Shown: positions 1 through 11,743 of the stretch, piece after piece
How positions within the stretch are numbered: position 1 is the stretch's first letter
Layout: every line of letters begins with the position of its first letter
DNA from: Herminiimonas arsenitoxidans
Lineage (GTDB): Bacteria; Pseudomonadota; Gammaproteobacteria; Burkholderiales; Burkholderiaceae_D
Direction of reading: 5' to 3'
Assembly (NCBI RefSeq): GCF_900130075.1
Contig: NZ_LT671418.1
Span: 2,046,001 to 2,110,000 of the forward strand
DNA length: 64,000 nt
Translations under genes and position numbers: made by a program
Notes under the pieces: generated by a model
The model's database searches: none
What the model was told of the DNA's origin: nothing
Seen by the model: only the letters and a program-made list of their open reading frames with translations

Positions 1-685
1 CAGCCGGGTTCAAGGTGCCGACCAATTTGAGGTCTTCACCACTGCCAGCGTCAGTCAGCACCAGTTCACGCAACTCACTATTCAACAAGGTACGAGCCTT
101 GCTGCGTGTATCTGCATCGCGGAACAGGATTTCAATATTGTCACCACTGCGCGAAATACCGGCATGGCGAATATTCTTGTCGCGCAAGATGCTGCGTGCG
201 CTGGCTTGCAGGCCGAGTACGCGCTTGTTCATGACAGCTTTGGTATCAACCTGCATCAAGAAATGCACACCACCGCGCAAATCGAGACCGAGATACATAG
301 GCGCTGCGTTCAGGCTTTGCAGCCAGGACGGTGTATTCGGCAACAGATTGAATGCCACCAGATAAGTTGGGTCTTCAGGATCGGCATTCAGTTCTTTTTC
401 AAGGACACCCTTGGCTTTGAACTGAACATCGGTATTGGCGAAGCGTACGCGTACGGTACCTTGCGAGCCTATTGTTTCGTAGACTATCCCATCGTAAGGG
501 AGACCGTCTTTTTTCAGTAACTGCTCAACCTGAGTCATCAGGGAACTGTCTACTTTGACGGTGGCCTTGGCACTGCTGATTTGCACCGCTGGCGACTCAC
601 CGAAGAAGTTCGGCAAGGTATACAACACACCCAACAACAGTGCGACGGCGATCGTAATGTACTTCCAGAGGGGATAGCGATTCAT
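1..685 (-). CDS. secD: SecD, protein-export membrane protein (3' part cut by window edge)
   Basis: Only the first 228 or so residues are in the window; the reading frame stays open to base 1. Translation from the ATG at 685 gives a short cytoplasmic N-terminus, one membrane segment (about residues 8-28) and then the periplasmic region. The family hallmark LGLDLRGG is at residues 132-139, followed by GVHFLMQVD. SecD works with SecF and YajC at the SecYEG translocon and uses the proton motive force to pull preproteins across the inner membrane. yajC lies directly upstream on the same strand, the usual yajC-secD-secF order; secF would be expected beyond the window. Confidence 0.95.
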   Translation of the reverse strand, partial: MNRYPLWKYITIAVALLLGVLYTLPNFFGESPAVQISSAKATVKVDSSLMTQVEQLLKKDGLPYDGIVYETIGSQGTVRVRFANTDVQFKAKGVLEKELNADPEDPTYLVAFNLLPNTPSWLQSLNAAPMYLGLDLRGGVHFLMQVDTKAVMNKRVLGLQASARSILRDKNIRHAGISRSGDNIEILFRDADTRSKARTLLNSELRELVLTDAGSGEDLKLVGTLNPA

Positions 686-764
686 ATTGATTCAGGGTTC
701 GGGGTGGAACGTCAGACAAAAATCAACCCCACGTCCGGCCAGCGGAGGTGGGGCATTTAACCCA

Positions 765-1088
765 TTACAGCGATTTGATCGTACCTTTTGGCAACAAGGT
801 CGTCACTGCACTCTTTTGAATGACCAGCTCGGTACCGTCTTGCACTTCCAGCGACAAGTAGACGTCGGAAACTTTAGTGATCTTGCCCAGTACACCACCG
901 ACTGTGATGACTTCATCGCCACGTGTTACTGCTTCGATCATCGCCTTGTGTTCTTTTTGACGTTTCATCTGTGGACGGATCATCAGGAAGTACAGCACGA
1001 TGAACATCAAGATGATAGGCACGAATTGGGTCAGGTTGCCCATGATGCCGCCAGCGGCTGTTGCAGCGTAAGCGTTGGTAATAAACAC
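765..1088 (-). CDS. yajC: YajC, preprotein translocase accessory subunit
   Basis: A 107-residue protein, normal for YajC. One hydrophobic helix near residues 18-38 is followed by the family signature around RPQMKRQKEH and a small soluble domain containing GDEVITVGG. YajC associates with SecDF and the SecYEG/YidC holotranslocon at the inner membrane. The start is a GTG at 1088, supported by a GGAG Shine-Dalgarno about 7 bases upstream. It sits between tgt and secD on the same strand, about 80 bases from secD, and is probably co-transcribed with both. Confidence 0.95.
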   Translation of the reverse strand: MFITNAYAATAAGGIMGNLTQFVPIILMFIVLYFLMIRPQMKRQKEHKAMIEAVTRGDEVITVGGVLGKITKVSDVYLSLEVQDGTELVIQKSAVTTLLPKGTIKSL

Positions 1089-1135
1089 GTGAATGCTCCA
1101 GGTTGTAGTAATAAATGGTCGGTTATTTTAGCACT

Positions 1136-1162
1136 GGAAAATTGCTTTTCCCGTCTAGACGG
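1136..1162. other. Two adjacent inverted repeats between tgt and yajC
   Basis: The tgt-yajC gap holds a 6-bp stem with a 4-base loop (GGAAAA/TTTTCC, 1136-1151) directly followed by a perfect 12-bp palindrome CCGTCTAGACGG (1151-1162). Neither is followed by a long T-run on the minus strand. They may be a weak processing or attenuation site in the operon; no function is shown. Confidence 0.35.
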
Positions 1163-1180
1163 TCTTTCGTGGAAGAAAGT

Positions 1181-3327
<2,147 letters not shown>

Positions 3328-3540
3328 GTGGCTAATAGTTGAAGACATCGGTTTTACGGTCCGAGGTGTGACGCATACAAATTTAATCTGTTTGCATGCA
3401 ATCGCGCTGCAGAACTGCTATGGTTGCAAAGCTTGCCGGATCGGCACTTTCATGTGATGCAGTACGCAAGACATGAAGTCATCGCCGCAATCATCACAAA
3501 ACCCGCTATTTTACGCCCTGCCGCCCATTTTCGGCCTGAT

Positions 3541-5661
3541 ATGCCTGTATTGAAGAAAAAGCCCGCATCTGTTGCCAAAAAAGCCACCAAATCAACCACG
3601 GCGGCAGCACCCACGCGCGCGGAAAAAATCGACGACAAACTGATCAAGCTCGGCCTGCGCTCAGACATGGACAAAGTCCTGCATCTGCCTATGCGTTACG
3701 AGGACGAAACCGAGATCAAGAACATTAGCGCAGCTGGTTTTATTTTCGGTCGTGCAATACAGGTCGAAGGCGTGGTGACTTCCTGCGAAGTCGCTTTCCG
3801 CCCGCGCCGCCAGCTGGTGGTGACGATCTCTGACGATACTGGTCAGTTGGTGATGCGCTTTCTGAATTTTTACGGCAGCCAGGTCAAGCAGATGGCCGAA
3901 GGCAATCGCGTACGCGCGCGCGGCGAAGTACGACACGGCTTCTTCGGTGCGGAAATGGTGCACCCCAATTACAAGATGGTAATCGAAGGCGCGCCCTTGC
4001 CTGCCGCGCTGACGCCGGTTTATCCGTCCGGCGAAGGTTTGTCACAAACCGTGCTGCGCAAAACCGTCATCGACGCAATGACGCGCATCGAATGGCGCGA
4101 TACGCTTTCTGACACATTACGTAGCTCGCTAGACTTGATGTCATTCGAACCGGCGGTACGACTGTTGCACAACCCGCCGCCTAATATCGATGAAAGCGCC
4201 TTGGCCGATCGTTCGCATGCCGCCTGGGTGCGCATGAAGTTCGACGAATTGCTGGCGCAGCAGCTATCGATGAAACGCGCGCAAATGGCACGACGTGCCA
4301 AAGGTGCAGCCGTGCTACCCAAAGTCGGCACCTTGTCGAAAGCCTTCCTCAAACAACTACCGTTTTCATTAACCGGTGCGCAACAACGCGTGCTGGAAGA
4401 AATCCGCGCCGACCTCAAGCAATCTTTCCCTATGCAGCGCTTGCTGCAAGGCGATGTAGGCAGCGGCAAGACCGTGGTCGCAGCATTGGCTGCAGCGCAG
4501 GCTATCGACAGCGGCTTTCAAGCTGTATTGATGGCACCAACGGAAATCCTCGCCGATCAGCACTTCCGCAAAATCGCCGGATGGATGGAGCCATTAGGTG
4601 TGAACGTCGCATGGCTGACTGGCAGCCTGAAGAAAAAAGAAAAGCTGGAAGCCAAGGCACGTATCGAATCCGGCGAAGCGCAACTGATCATCGGTACGCA
4701 CGCGCTGATACAGGAAGACGTACTGTTTTCCAAATTAGGTTTGGTGATCGTCGATGAACAGCATCGCTTCGGCGTCGGCCAACGTCTTGTCCTGCGCAAT
4801 AAAGGTTTGGACAACAACGTCTCGCCGCATAAACAAAAGATTCCGCATCAATTGATGATGTCTGCCACACCGATTCCACGTACTTTAGCGATGACGTATT
4901 ACGCTGATCTGGAAGTCTCTGTCATCGATGAACTACCACCGGGACGCACACCTATCGTGACGCGCGTGATCGACCAAAATCGTCGCGATGAAGTCATCGA
5001 ACGCGTACATGCCGCCGCGCTGGAAGGACGGCAAGTGTATTGGGTCTGTCCTTTAATCGAAGAATCGGAAGCGCTGCAATTACAGACGGCAACCGATACG
5101 CATCTAACTCTGGTTGAAGCACTACCGGACTTGAGCGTAGGTCTGGTACACGGCCGCATGAAGCCAGCCGAGAAACAGCAAGTGATGGATGCCTTTACGC
5201 GCGGCGAGATACACGTACTGGTGGCCACCACTGTCATCGAGGTCGGCGTCGATGTGCCGAACGCGTCCTTGATGGTGATCGAACATGCAGAACGTTTTGG
5301 CCTGTCGCAATTACATCAATTGCGCGGACGTGTAGGACGCGGCTCCACCGCCAGCGTATGTCTGCTGCTATATCAAGGTCCGCTCGGACAAGTCGCTAAG
5401 CAGCGCTTGGGCATCATGCGCGAATCAACTGACGGTTTTGAAATCGCTCGCAGGGATCTGGAAATCCGTGGTCCTGGTGAATTCCTCGGCGCACGTCAAT
5501 CCGGCCAGGCCATGCTGCGTTTTGCCGATCTGGAAACCGATCAATGGCTGGTCGATAGAGCGCGTGATCTGGCACAAACCCTGCTGCGCGACGACCCGGC
5601 AACCGTCGAAGCGCATCTGGCGCGTTGGCTCGGCGCACGCGAGGATTACCTGAAGGTATAA
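3541..5661 (+). CDS. recG: ATP-dependent DNA helicase RecG
   Basis: RecG reverses stalled replication forks and migrates branched DNA. The 706-residue product from the ATG at 3541 matches the usual 690-710. The longer in-frame reading from 3424 adds a non-family segment, so I chose the later ATG. Seen in order are an N-terminal wedge/OB domain, the Walker A motif GDVGSGKT (about residues 303-310), APTEILADQH, the DEQH box (about 405-408) followed by RFGVGQR, MSATPIPRT, and C-terminal helicase motifs including VHGRMKP and QLRGRVGRG. oxyR follows after 35 bases in the same direction. Confidence 0.97.
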   Translation: MPVLKKKPASVAKKATKSTTAAAPTRAEKIDDKLIKLGLRSDMDKVLHLPMRYEDETEIKNISAAGFIFGRAIQVEGVVTSCEVAFRPRRQLVVTISDDTGQLVMRFLNFYGSQVKQMAEGNRVRARGEVRHGFFGAEMVHPNYKMVIEGAPLPAALTPVYPSGEGLSQTVLRKTVIDAMTRIEWRDTLSDTLRSSLDLMSFEPAVRLLHNPPPNIDESALADRSHAAWVRMKFDELLAQQLSMKRAQMARRAKGAAVLPKVGTLSKAFLKQLPFSLTGAQQRVLEEIRADLKQSFPMQRLLQGDVGSGKTVVAALAAAQAIDSGFQAVLMAPTEILADQHFRKIAGWMEPLGVNVAWLTGSLKKKEKLEAKARIESGEAQLIIGTHALIQEDVLFSKLGLVIVDEQHRFGVGQRLVLRNKGLDNNVSPHKQKIPHQLMMSATPIPRTLAMTYYADLEVSVIDELPPGRTPIVTRVIDQNRRDEVIERVHAAALEGRQVYWVCPLIEESEALQLQTATDTHLTLVEALPDLSVGLVHGRMKPAEKQQVMDAFTRGEIHVLVATTVIEVGVDVPNASLMVIEHAERFGLSQLHQLRGRVGRGSTASVCLLLYQGPLGQVAKQRLGIMRESTDGFEIARRDLEIRGPGEFLGARQSGQAMLRFADLETDQWLVDRARDLAQTLLRDDPATVEAHLARWLGAREDYLKV

Positions 5662-5696
5662 AATAGGCTACCCGCACCGGCCCAGACAAGAAGATC

Positions 5697-6644
5697 ATGA
5701 CGCTTACCGAACTCAAATACATCGTTGCCGTCGCACGTGAAAAACATTTTGGTCATGCGGCAGAAGCTTGTCACGTCGCCCAACCCACATTGTCAGTCGC
5801 CATCAAGAAACTGGAAGATGAGCTGGGCGTCACGCTCTTCGAACGCGGTGGCAGCGAAATTTCAATGACACCGCTAGGCGTACAAATCGTCGCACAAGCC
5901 GAACGCGTGCTGGAACAAACCGCCGCCATCAAGGAAATCGCCAAGCAGAACAAGGATCCGCTGGTCGGCCCTTTCCGCCTCGGCATCATTTACACAATCG
6001 CACCTTATCTGTTGCCGCCGCTGGTCAAGACCATCATCGACCGCGTGCCGCAAATGCCGCTGGTGCTGCAGGAAAACTTCACCGTCAAATTGCTCGACCT
6101 ATTGCGTCAGGGCGAACTGGATGCGGCCATCGTCGCGCTACCCTTCCCTGATCAAGGTCTGCTGGTACAACCTGTGTACGACGAACCTTTTGTCGTCGCC
6201 GTGCCTAAAAACCATGCGTGGGCAAATCGCAGCAGCGTCACCACCAATGACTTGAAATCGGAAACCATGCTCTTGCTCGGCAACGGTCACTGCTTCCGCG
6301 ATCAGGTACTGGAAGTCTGTCCGGAAATGTCCCGCTTCTCGACTTCCGGCGACGGCATTGCCCGTACCTTCGAAGGCTCTTCGCTGGAAACTATCCGTCA
6401 CATGGTTGCATCCGGCATAGGCATCACCGTTTTGCCGCAAGCATCGGTACCGGACATGCAAGCCAAGGATGGCATGCTGCGTTACATCCCGTTTGAAAAA
6501 CCGGGACCGTCGCGTCGCGTCGTACTGGTATGGCGCAAAAGCTTCACACGTGGCGCTGCTATCGAAGCTGTCCGGCAAGCATTGTTGTCTTGCGATTTGC
6601 AAGGCGTAACGATGTTACCGCATGAACCCCTGTCCGAAGCCTGA
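5697..6644 (+). CDS. oxyR: Hydrogen-peroxide-sensing LysR regulator OxyR
   Basis: A 315-residue LysR-type regulator with an N-terminal winged helix-turn-helix (MTLTELKYIVAVAREKHFGHAA). The regulatory domain has the redox pair Cys199 and Cys208 in GNGHCFRDQVLEVCPEM, at the same positions as in Escherichia coli OxyR. This pair, rather than generic LysR similarity, supports the OxyR call. It should form a disulfide on peroxide exposure and activate antioxidant genes. It follows recG by 35 bases, a conserved betaproteobacterial arrangement, and precedes ubiA. Confidence 0.95.
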   Translation: MTLTELKYIVAVAREKHFGHAAEACHVAQPTLSVAIKKLEDELGVTLFERGGSEISMTPLGVQIVAQAERVLEQTAAIKEIAKQNKDPLVGPFRLGIIYTIAPYLLPPLVKTIIDRVPQMPLVLQENFTVKLLDLLRQGELDAAIVALPFPDQGLLVQPVYDEPFVVAVPKNHAWANRSSVTTNDLKSETMLLLGNGHCFRDQVLEVCPEMSRFSTSGDGIARTFEGSSLETIRHMVASGIGITVLPQASVPDMQAKDGMLRYIPFEKPGPSRRVVLVWRKSFTRGAAIEAVRQALLSCDLQGVTMLPHEPLSEA

Positions 6645-6704
6645 TACTGAATACATAGAACATCAGGCTGCTTCTCTTATTTTTGTACAACCGAACACCG
6701 CTAG

Positions 6705-7559
6705 ATGAACCGCCTCCAACTGTATTTCCGCCTGATCCGCCTCGATAAACCGATAGGCATATTGCTGCTGCTGTGGCCAACACTGTGGGCCTTATGGATG
6801 GCATCAAATGGCAAACCGGATTGGACGCTGGTTGGTATTTTTACGCTGGGCACGATCTTGATGCGCTCAGCCGGTTGCGCCATCAACGATTACGCTGACC
6901 GCGATTTCGACAGGCATGTGCAACGCACCGTCGATAGACCGATCACCAGCGGCAAGATCAAACCCTACGAAGCCTTGCTGGTTGCATTGGTATTAACGCT
7001 GATCTCATTCGCATTGATCTGGCCGCTCAATACCTTGACCAAGCAACTCTCTATCGCAGCAGTCATCATCGCGGCCAGCTACCCTTACTTCAAACGTTTC
7101 TTTGCAATCCCGCAGGCTTATCTCGGCATCGCATTCGGTTTTGGTATTCCAATGGGATTTGCAGCGGTGCAAGGCACGGTGCCGGCAGCAGCGTGGTGGC
7201 TATTGGTCGCCAATGTTTTCTGGGCGGTTGCTTACGATACCGAATATGCAATGGTTGATCGTGAAGACGATTTGAAGATAGGCATGAAGACATCTGCGAT
7301 CACCTTCGGTCGCTTTGATGTCGCTATCGTCATGCTTTGCTACGCAGTCACCTTGGGCTTGATCTTCATCGTCGGCTGGCAATTCGGCTTGCGGATTTGG
7401 TTTGTGGCTGGCTTGCTGATTGCAGTTGCCTGCGCGATGTATCACTACACGCTAATACGTGAGCGCGAACGCAACGCGTGCTTTGCCGCCTTCCGTCATA
7501 ACAACTGGTTAGGTGCGGCCATCTTTGGCGGCGTTGCACTCGATTACTTGTTGCGCTAA
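6705..7559 (+). CDS. ubiA: 4-hydroxybenzoate polyprenyltransferase
   Basis: An integral membrane prenyltransferase (284 residues) that attaches the polyprenyl tail to 4-hydroxybenzoate in ubiquinone synthesis. The two aspartate-rich motifs are present: [12 protein letters not shown] near residue 65 and [12 protein letters not shown] near residue 180. About eight hydrophobic helices surround them. The opening [18 protein letters not shown] and the length are typical. It lies 60 bases after oxyR. The quinone pathway is also represented by coq7 at the far end of the window. Confidence 0.96.
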   Translation: MNRLQLYFRLIRLDKPIGILLLLWPTLWALWMASNGKPDWTLVGIFTLGTILMRSAGCAINDYADRDFDRHVQRTVDRPITSGKIKPYEALLVALVLTLISFALIWPLNTLTKQLSIAAVIIAASYPYFKRFFAIPQAYLGIAFGFGIPMGFAAVQGTVPAAAWWLLVANVFWAVAYDTEYAMVDREDDLKIGMKTSAITFGRFDVAIVMLCYAVTLGLIFIVGWQFGLRIWFVAGLLIAVACAMYHYTLIRERERNACFAAFRHNNWLGAAIFGGVALDYLLR

Positions 7560-7574
7560 TTACACGCTCACCAC

Positions 7575-9011
7575 ATGCCTCCTCCATCATCAGCTCCTAG
7601 CACTAGCGACCCTAAGGTCAAACGCTATTTGCCTTGGGTGGTGGCAATTGCGCTGTTCATGGAGCAGTTGGATTCAACCATAATCAACACCGCCATTCCT
7701 TCGATGGCGGCCAGCCTCAATGTCACGCCATTGAGTCTGAAAGCGGTGGTCAGTTGCTACATTCTGAGTCTGGCTGTTTCGATTCCCATTAGCGGCTGGA
7801 TGGCAGATCGTTTTGGTACGCGACGCGTCTTTAGCACCGCTGTCGGTTTGTTCACCTTCGCATCGATACTCTGCGGCTTGTCGACCAGCGTTCCCATGCT
7901 GGTCGCTGCACGCATCTTGCAAGGCTTCAGCGCCGCCATGATGATGCCGGTCGGACGCCTGACGGTCATACGCACTTTTCCAAAATCGGAATTACTTGCA
8001 GCGATGAACTTCGTCATCATCCCGGCATTGATAGGCCCTTTGTTGGGACCGACGATAGGCGGTTTGATCGTGCACTGGCTGCCGTGGCAAGCCATCTTCT
8101 TTGTGAACGTGCCGATAGGATTGGCAGCGCAGTGGATGATTCATAAACACATGCCGGACTATCGTTCAGATTCACCGCGACCGCTGGATGTCATCGGCCT
8201 GGTGTTGTTCGGTTCCGGCATAGCCTTGCTGTCATGGATATTGGAAATATTCGGCGAACATTATCTAGATGCGACTTCAACCGCCATTCTGTTTCTGATC
8301 TCTATCGCGTTACTGGCGGCTTATTGCTTGCATGCACGACGCACTCTGCATCCGCTGCTGCAACTTGCTCTGTTTAAAACACGCACCTTCCGCGTTTCTG
8401 TCGTCGGCGGATTCATTACGCGCTTGGGTGTGGGCGGCCTGCCCTTTTTACTTCCTTTGCTGTACCAAATCGGTTTGGGATTGCCAGCCTGGCAATCAGG
8501 ATTGATGATGATGCCGACAGCTGCGGCAGCAATGGCAATGAAGTTGATCTCGGTTAGAGTGCTGGGACGCTTCGGTTATCGCAAAGTCTTGATCGTCAAT
8601 ACCGTGATGATAGGCGTCACGATCTGCATGTTCTCCATCATTACACCGACCACGCCTATTGCCGTCATTCTGCTCCTCGGCTTGGCACAAGGCTTCTTCA
8701 ATTCACTGCAATTTTCCAGCATGAATTCGATGGCTTACGCGGATATCAAGATCGAAGATTCCAGCATGGCCAGCACCATCGCCAGTTCGATGCAGCAAAT
8801 GTCGATGAGCTTCGGCCTGGCATTCGGCTCCATCATCGCGGCATGGTATCTCGGCGACCTGCCACAATCTGATCGTGCCGCCGTCGTCAACGCGTTGCAT
8901 CACGCCTTCCTTACCTTGGGTGGTTTGACGATACTGTCATCACTATCGTTCTGGACGCTGCGTGCCAATGATGGCGAAGCCGTCAGCAAGGGACATGCAT
9001 CTACACAGTAA
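7575..9011 (+). CDS. MFS drug exporter, DHA2 (14-helix) type
   Basis: A 478-residue major facilitator superfamily protein with a predicted 13-14 hydrophobic helices. The N-terminal helix has FMEQLDSTIINTAIPSMA, the DHA2 motif D1 pattern, and the conserved loop 2-3 segment GWMADRFGTRRVF is present. Such pumps (EmrB-like) export hydrophobic drugs by proton antiport. No membrane-fusion (EmrA) partner is next to it; the downstream neighbour is a PfpI-family gene. The substrate cannot be inferred. It starts 15 bases after ubiA, so it may be partly co-transcribed with it. Confidence 0.88.
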   Translation: MPPPSSAPSTSDPKVKRYLPWVVAIALFMEQLDSTIINTAIPSMAASLNVTPLSLKAVVSCYILSLAVSIPISGWMADRFGTRRVFSTAVGLFTFASILCGLSTSVPMLVAARILQGFSAAMMMPVGRLTVIRTFPKSELLAAMNFVIIPALIGPLLGPTIGGLIVHWLPWQAIFFVNVPIGLAAQWMIHKHMPDYRSDSPRPLDVIGLVLFGSGIALLSWILEIFGEHYLDATSTAILFLISIALLAAYCLHARRTLHPLLQLALFKTRTFRVSVVGGFITRLGVGGLPFLLPLLYQIGLGLPAWQSGLMMMPTAAAAMAMKLISVRVLGRFGYRKVLIVNTVMIGVTICMFSIITPTTPIAVILLLGLAQGFFNSLQFSSMNSMAYADIKIEDSSMASTIASSMQQMSMSFGLAFGSIIAAWYLGDLPQSDRAAVVNALHHAFLTLGGLTILSSLSFWTLRANDGEAVSKGHASTQ

Positions 9012-9054
9012 TTTTTTACACTGAAGATCAACTGCAATTTCTGGAGAGCCATTC

Positions 9055-9696
9055 ATGGATCGTAAACGAGTTGGCATTGTCATTTTCGATGATGTTGAAG
9101 TACTGGATTTTTGCGGCCCTTTCGAGGTGCTCTCGGTTACACGCATCAACAACGAACGCAGGCGTGAAGAACCATCGCCATTTGAAGTCCTGCTAGTGGC
9201 GCAATTCGATAGACCCATTACGACAACCGGCGGCATGAAGGTACTTCCCGACACGACATTCGATCAGTGTCCGCCTCTCGATATATTGCTAGTCCCTGGT
9301 GGTTGGGGCACACGCAGCGAAATGAATAACGAGACGATGCTGTCATTCGTCACCGCACGCGCAGCAGAAGTAGAAACACTGACCTCTGTTTGTACCGGCG
9401 CTTTAATTCTGGGCAATGCAGGCTTGCTGGATGGCTTGCACGCCACTACACACTGGCGCTCGCTCGCATTGATGCAGGAACGCTTCCCGCAAGTGACGGT
9501 TGATTCCGTTTCTCAGGTAGTGGAACAAGGCAAGGTCATTACCTCTGCCGGCATCTCGGCCGGTATCGATATGGCGCTGACTATAGTGAAGCGATATTGC
9601 GGAGAAAACATTGCACGTGCGACCGCACGTCACATGGAATATCCATACCCGGAATCGAATGTGCGACGCGTCCCCCTTGAGCCTGCAACACAATAA
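9055..9696 (+). CDS. DJ-1/PfpI family protein (glutamine-amidotransferase-like fold)
   Basis: A 213-residue single-domain DJ-1/PfpI protein. It opens with GIVIFDDVEVLDFCGPFEV and carries the nucleophile-elbow cysteine Cys113 in SVCTGALILG, with nearby histidines at 126 and 130 (LHATTHW). The sequence resembles the sensing half of GlxA/AraC-type fused regulators and isonitrile-hydratase-like enzymes, but it lacks a helix-turn-helix. A GGAGAG Shine-Dalgarno precedes the ATG. The exact reaction (hydratase, glyoxalase III or other) is not determinable here. Confidence 0.82.
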   Translation: MDRKRVGIVIFDDVEVLDFCGPFEVLSVTRINNERRREEPSPFEVLLVAQFDRPITTTGGMKVLPDTTFDQCPPLDILLVPGGWGTRSEMNNETMLSFVTARAAEVETLTSVCTGALILGNAGLLDGLHATTHWRSLALMQERFPQVTVDSVSQVVEQGKVITSAGISAGIDMALTIVKRYCGENIARATARHMEYPYPESNVRRVPLEPATQ

Positions 9697-9711
9697 AGTC
9701 ATCGTCAGTAA

Positions 9712-10212
9712 ATGATCATACGTCCCGAACAACACAGCGACATTCAAACCATCGCTGATGTCACGCGTGCAGCGTTCGCTGATCATCCGTACAGCGATCA
9801 CTTTGAACAATTCATTATCAATGCCTTGCGGGATGCCGGTGCCTTATCGATTTCCCTGGTGGCAGAAATTGATGATCAGATCGTAGGTCACATTGCCTTT
9901 TCGCCTGTCAGCATTTCTGATCGCAGCAGCAATTGGTATGGCCTAGGCCCTGTGTCTGTTTTACCGCAATGGCAAAAACAAGGGATAGGAAAAGCACTAA
10001 TCCATCACGGATTGGCTTTATTAAAAGAAAACCATGCGCAAGGCTGCGTTCTATTGGGCGAGCCTGACTACTACTGTCGGTTTGGATTTCAACCTAGCGC
10101 CAATTTGATTCTTGCAGGTGTACCACCAGAATATTTCCTGGCATTGTCTTTTGATGGGAAGTTTCACAAAGGGAATGTTGATTACCACGCAGCTTTCTCA
10201 GCTCAAAGCTAA
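9712..10212 (+). CDS. GNAT family N-acetyltransferase (YhbS-like)
   Basis: A 166-residue acetyltransferase. Motif A is visible as LGPVSVLPQWQKQGIGKALIHHGL, the acetyl-CoA pyrophosphate loop, followed by GCVLLGEPDYYCRFGFQPS, a pattern typical of the YhbS/COG3153 subgroup. The substrate is unknown. It starts 15 bases after the PfpI gene and probably belongs to the same transcript. Confidence 0.85.
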   Translation: MIIRPEQHSDIQTIADVTRAAFADHPYSDHFEQFIINALRDAGALSISLVAEIDDQIVGHIAFSPVSISDRSSNWYGLGPVSVLPQWQKQGIGKALIHHGLALLKENHAQGCVLLGEPDYYCRFGFQPSANLILAGVPPEYFLALSFDGKFHKGNVDYHAAFSAQS

Positions 10213-10423
10213 GGTCTAAAGCGACACTCCCGCAGCAATGCCTCTCGACAACATCAGGCGACTACTTTAGTTATGTCATTGGGGAATTAAATGCCAATTT
10301 CATATCTAACAAGATAGCACTCAAGAAGATGTAGGGCGCTGCTCCTTCAGCCTATTCATGTATGGGATTGACAGAGTGATATCGACGGCGCAGAGTGTAT
10401 TCCCGCCATTCAAAGGAGCAGAT

Positions 10424-10837
10424 ATGAAAAGCAAAATCATTATTTCTTCGATCATGGTAATGACTATGGCTGCAAGCAGCCTGGCATTCGCCCAAGGCTA
10501 TGACCGTCGCAACGACCGTGACCAACAACAAATGCAACGCGGTGGTCCAGGCGGCGATCGCGGCCCAGGTGATCGTCATGATAATCGACGCGATGATCGT
10601 GGTAATAACCGTCATGATGACCGTCGCGATGGACGCGGTGCCGGCCCGAATCACAACTTCTACAAAGGTGATCGCCTTGCCGGCGAGTATCGCAACCGAC
10701 AATATGTGGTGAACGACTGGCGTAGTCACCGCCTGAATCCGCCACCTCGCGGTTACCAATGGGTACAAACCGGTGGCGACTATGTGCTGGTCGCGATCGC
10801 AAGTGGCATCATTGCGCAAATCTTGCTCGGCCATTAA
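10424..10837 (+). CDS. RcnB-like periplasmic protein
   Basis: A 137-residue exported protein. The ATG at 10424 is preceded by a good Shine-Dalgarno (AAAGGAG), so the upstream extension to 10358 is not used. An N-terminal signal peptide ends near ASSLAFA-QG. A low-complexity tract rich in Asp, Arg, Asn, His and Gly follows (about residues 26-72), then an RcnB-type C-terminal domain with YKGDRLAGEYRN, YVVNDWRSHRL and PPPRGYQWVQTGGDYVLVAI. RcnB of E. coli modulates nickel/cobalt efflux, but this family is broad and no efflux pump is adjacent. A role in metal handling is inference. Confidence 0.8.
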   Translation: MKSKIIISSIMVMTMAASSLAFAQGYDRRNDRDQQQMQRGGPGGDRGPGDRHDNRRDDRGNNRHDDRRDGRGAGPNHNFYKGDRLAGEYRNRQYVVNDWRSHRLNPPPRGYQWVQTGGDYVLVAIASGIIAQILLGH

Positions 10838-10870
10838 GCAACAAAACTATCTGCTCCTATGCATTACTCG

Positions 10871-10911
10871 CAGGCCTGATGTTTCGACGAAACTTCAGGC
10901 CTGTGTTTTTA
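10871..10911 (+). terminator. Rho-independent terminator after the RcnB-like gene
   Basis: A 9-bp arm CAGGCCTGA pairs with TCAGGCCTG, and an inner 5-bp stem GTTTC/GAAAC caps it. Five T residues follow at 10906-10910. It ends the plus-strand transcript just before the convergent proC stop. Confidence 0.8.
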
Positions 10912-10918
10912 ACAGCGC

Positions 10919-11743
10919 TCAGTCCTGACCGAATTCTTCGCCCAAAGCCTGTCCCCGTGCTGCCGCTGCTTTCATTGCCATGATGATCGCCTGCTTGACG
11001 CCGCTATTTTCCATACTCGTCAATGCCGCGTAAGTCGTTCCACCTTTTGACGTCACACGTTCACGCAATACCGCGATTGGATCTGTCGCTTGTGCAGCCA
11101 ATTGTGCCGCGCCAACAAAGGTTGAAATCGCCAGCGCATTGCCTTGCTCTGCCGTCAGCCCCATCTCTTGCGCGGCTTGCTGCATCGCTTCGATGAAATA
11201 AAACACATAGGCTGGACCGCTGCCCGATACTGCAGTGACAGGGTCGATCAACTTTTCATCATCCAGCCAAACTGTCTCGCCCACTGCACGCATGATTGCA
11301 TCTGCAGCGGCATGCTGCTCCTTGCTGACGCCAGCAGTTGCAACCATACCGGTCACGCCTTTACCGATCAGCGCAGGTGTATTCGGCATCGTGCGCACAA
11401 TGGCGGTATGCCCTTTCAACCAGCGCGACAAATCCACTGCACGAATACCGGCTGCTATCGACAAGATCAACTGTGCTTTAACGTGCGGCACCAGTTGTGC
11501 GACCACGCCTTTCATCTGTTGCGGTTTGACCGCCAGCACGATGACATCGCTAGCGGCGATCGTCGCATCTATTTCCGCTGACGTTTTAACGCCGAATTGC
11601 TGTTGCAGTCTCGTCAATGAATCGGCATTGATATCGACCACATGAATGTTGTCTGCCGCAGTTAATTTCCCTGCCAGACCACCGATCAAGGCAGCAGCCA
11701 TATTGCCGCCACCGATAAAACTGATTTTCAGATTATTTTGCAT
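10919..11743 (-). CDS. proC: Pyrroline-5-carboxylate reductase
   Basis: ProC reduces pyrroline-5-carboxylate to proline with NAD(P)H. From the ATG at 11743 the product has 274 residues and begins MQNNLKISFIGGGNMAAALIGG, the Rossmann dinucleotide-binding motif. The C-terminal dimerisation domain contains the family signature from about VSGSGPAYVFYFIEAM. AGGGA five bases before this ATG supports it over the in-frame start at 11758. The start lies inside the end of yggS (11-base overlap), so the two are coupled; the yggS-proC pairing is common in proteobacteria. Confidence 0.96.
   Translation of the reverse strand: MQNNLKISFIGGGNMAAALIGGLAGKLTAADNIHVVDINADSLTRLQQQFGVKTSAEIDATIAASDVIVLAVKPQQMKGVVAQLVPHVKAQLILSIAAGIRAVDLSRWLKGHTAIVRTMPNTPALIGKGVTGMVATAGVSKEQHAAADAIMRAVGETVWLDDEKLIDPVTAVSGSGPAYVFYFIEAMQQAAQEMGLTAEQGNALAISTFVGAAQLAAQATDPIAVLRERVTSKGGTTYAALTSMENSGVKQAIIMAMKAAAARGQALGEEFGQD

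Noticed and set aside
10352-10834. 160-residue open frame opposite the RcnB-like gene
   Set aside because: The plus frame has a Shine-Dalgarno, signal peptide and RcnB domain; the minus frame is low-complexity Ile/Ala/Thr repeats mirroring the charged tract.
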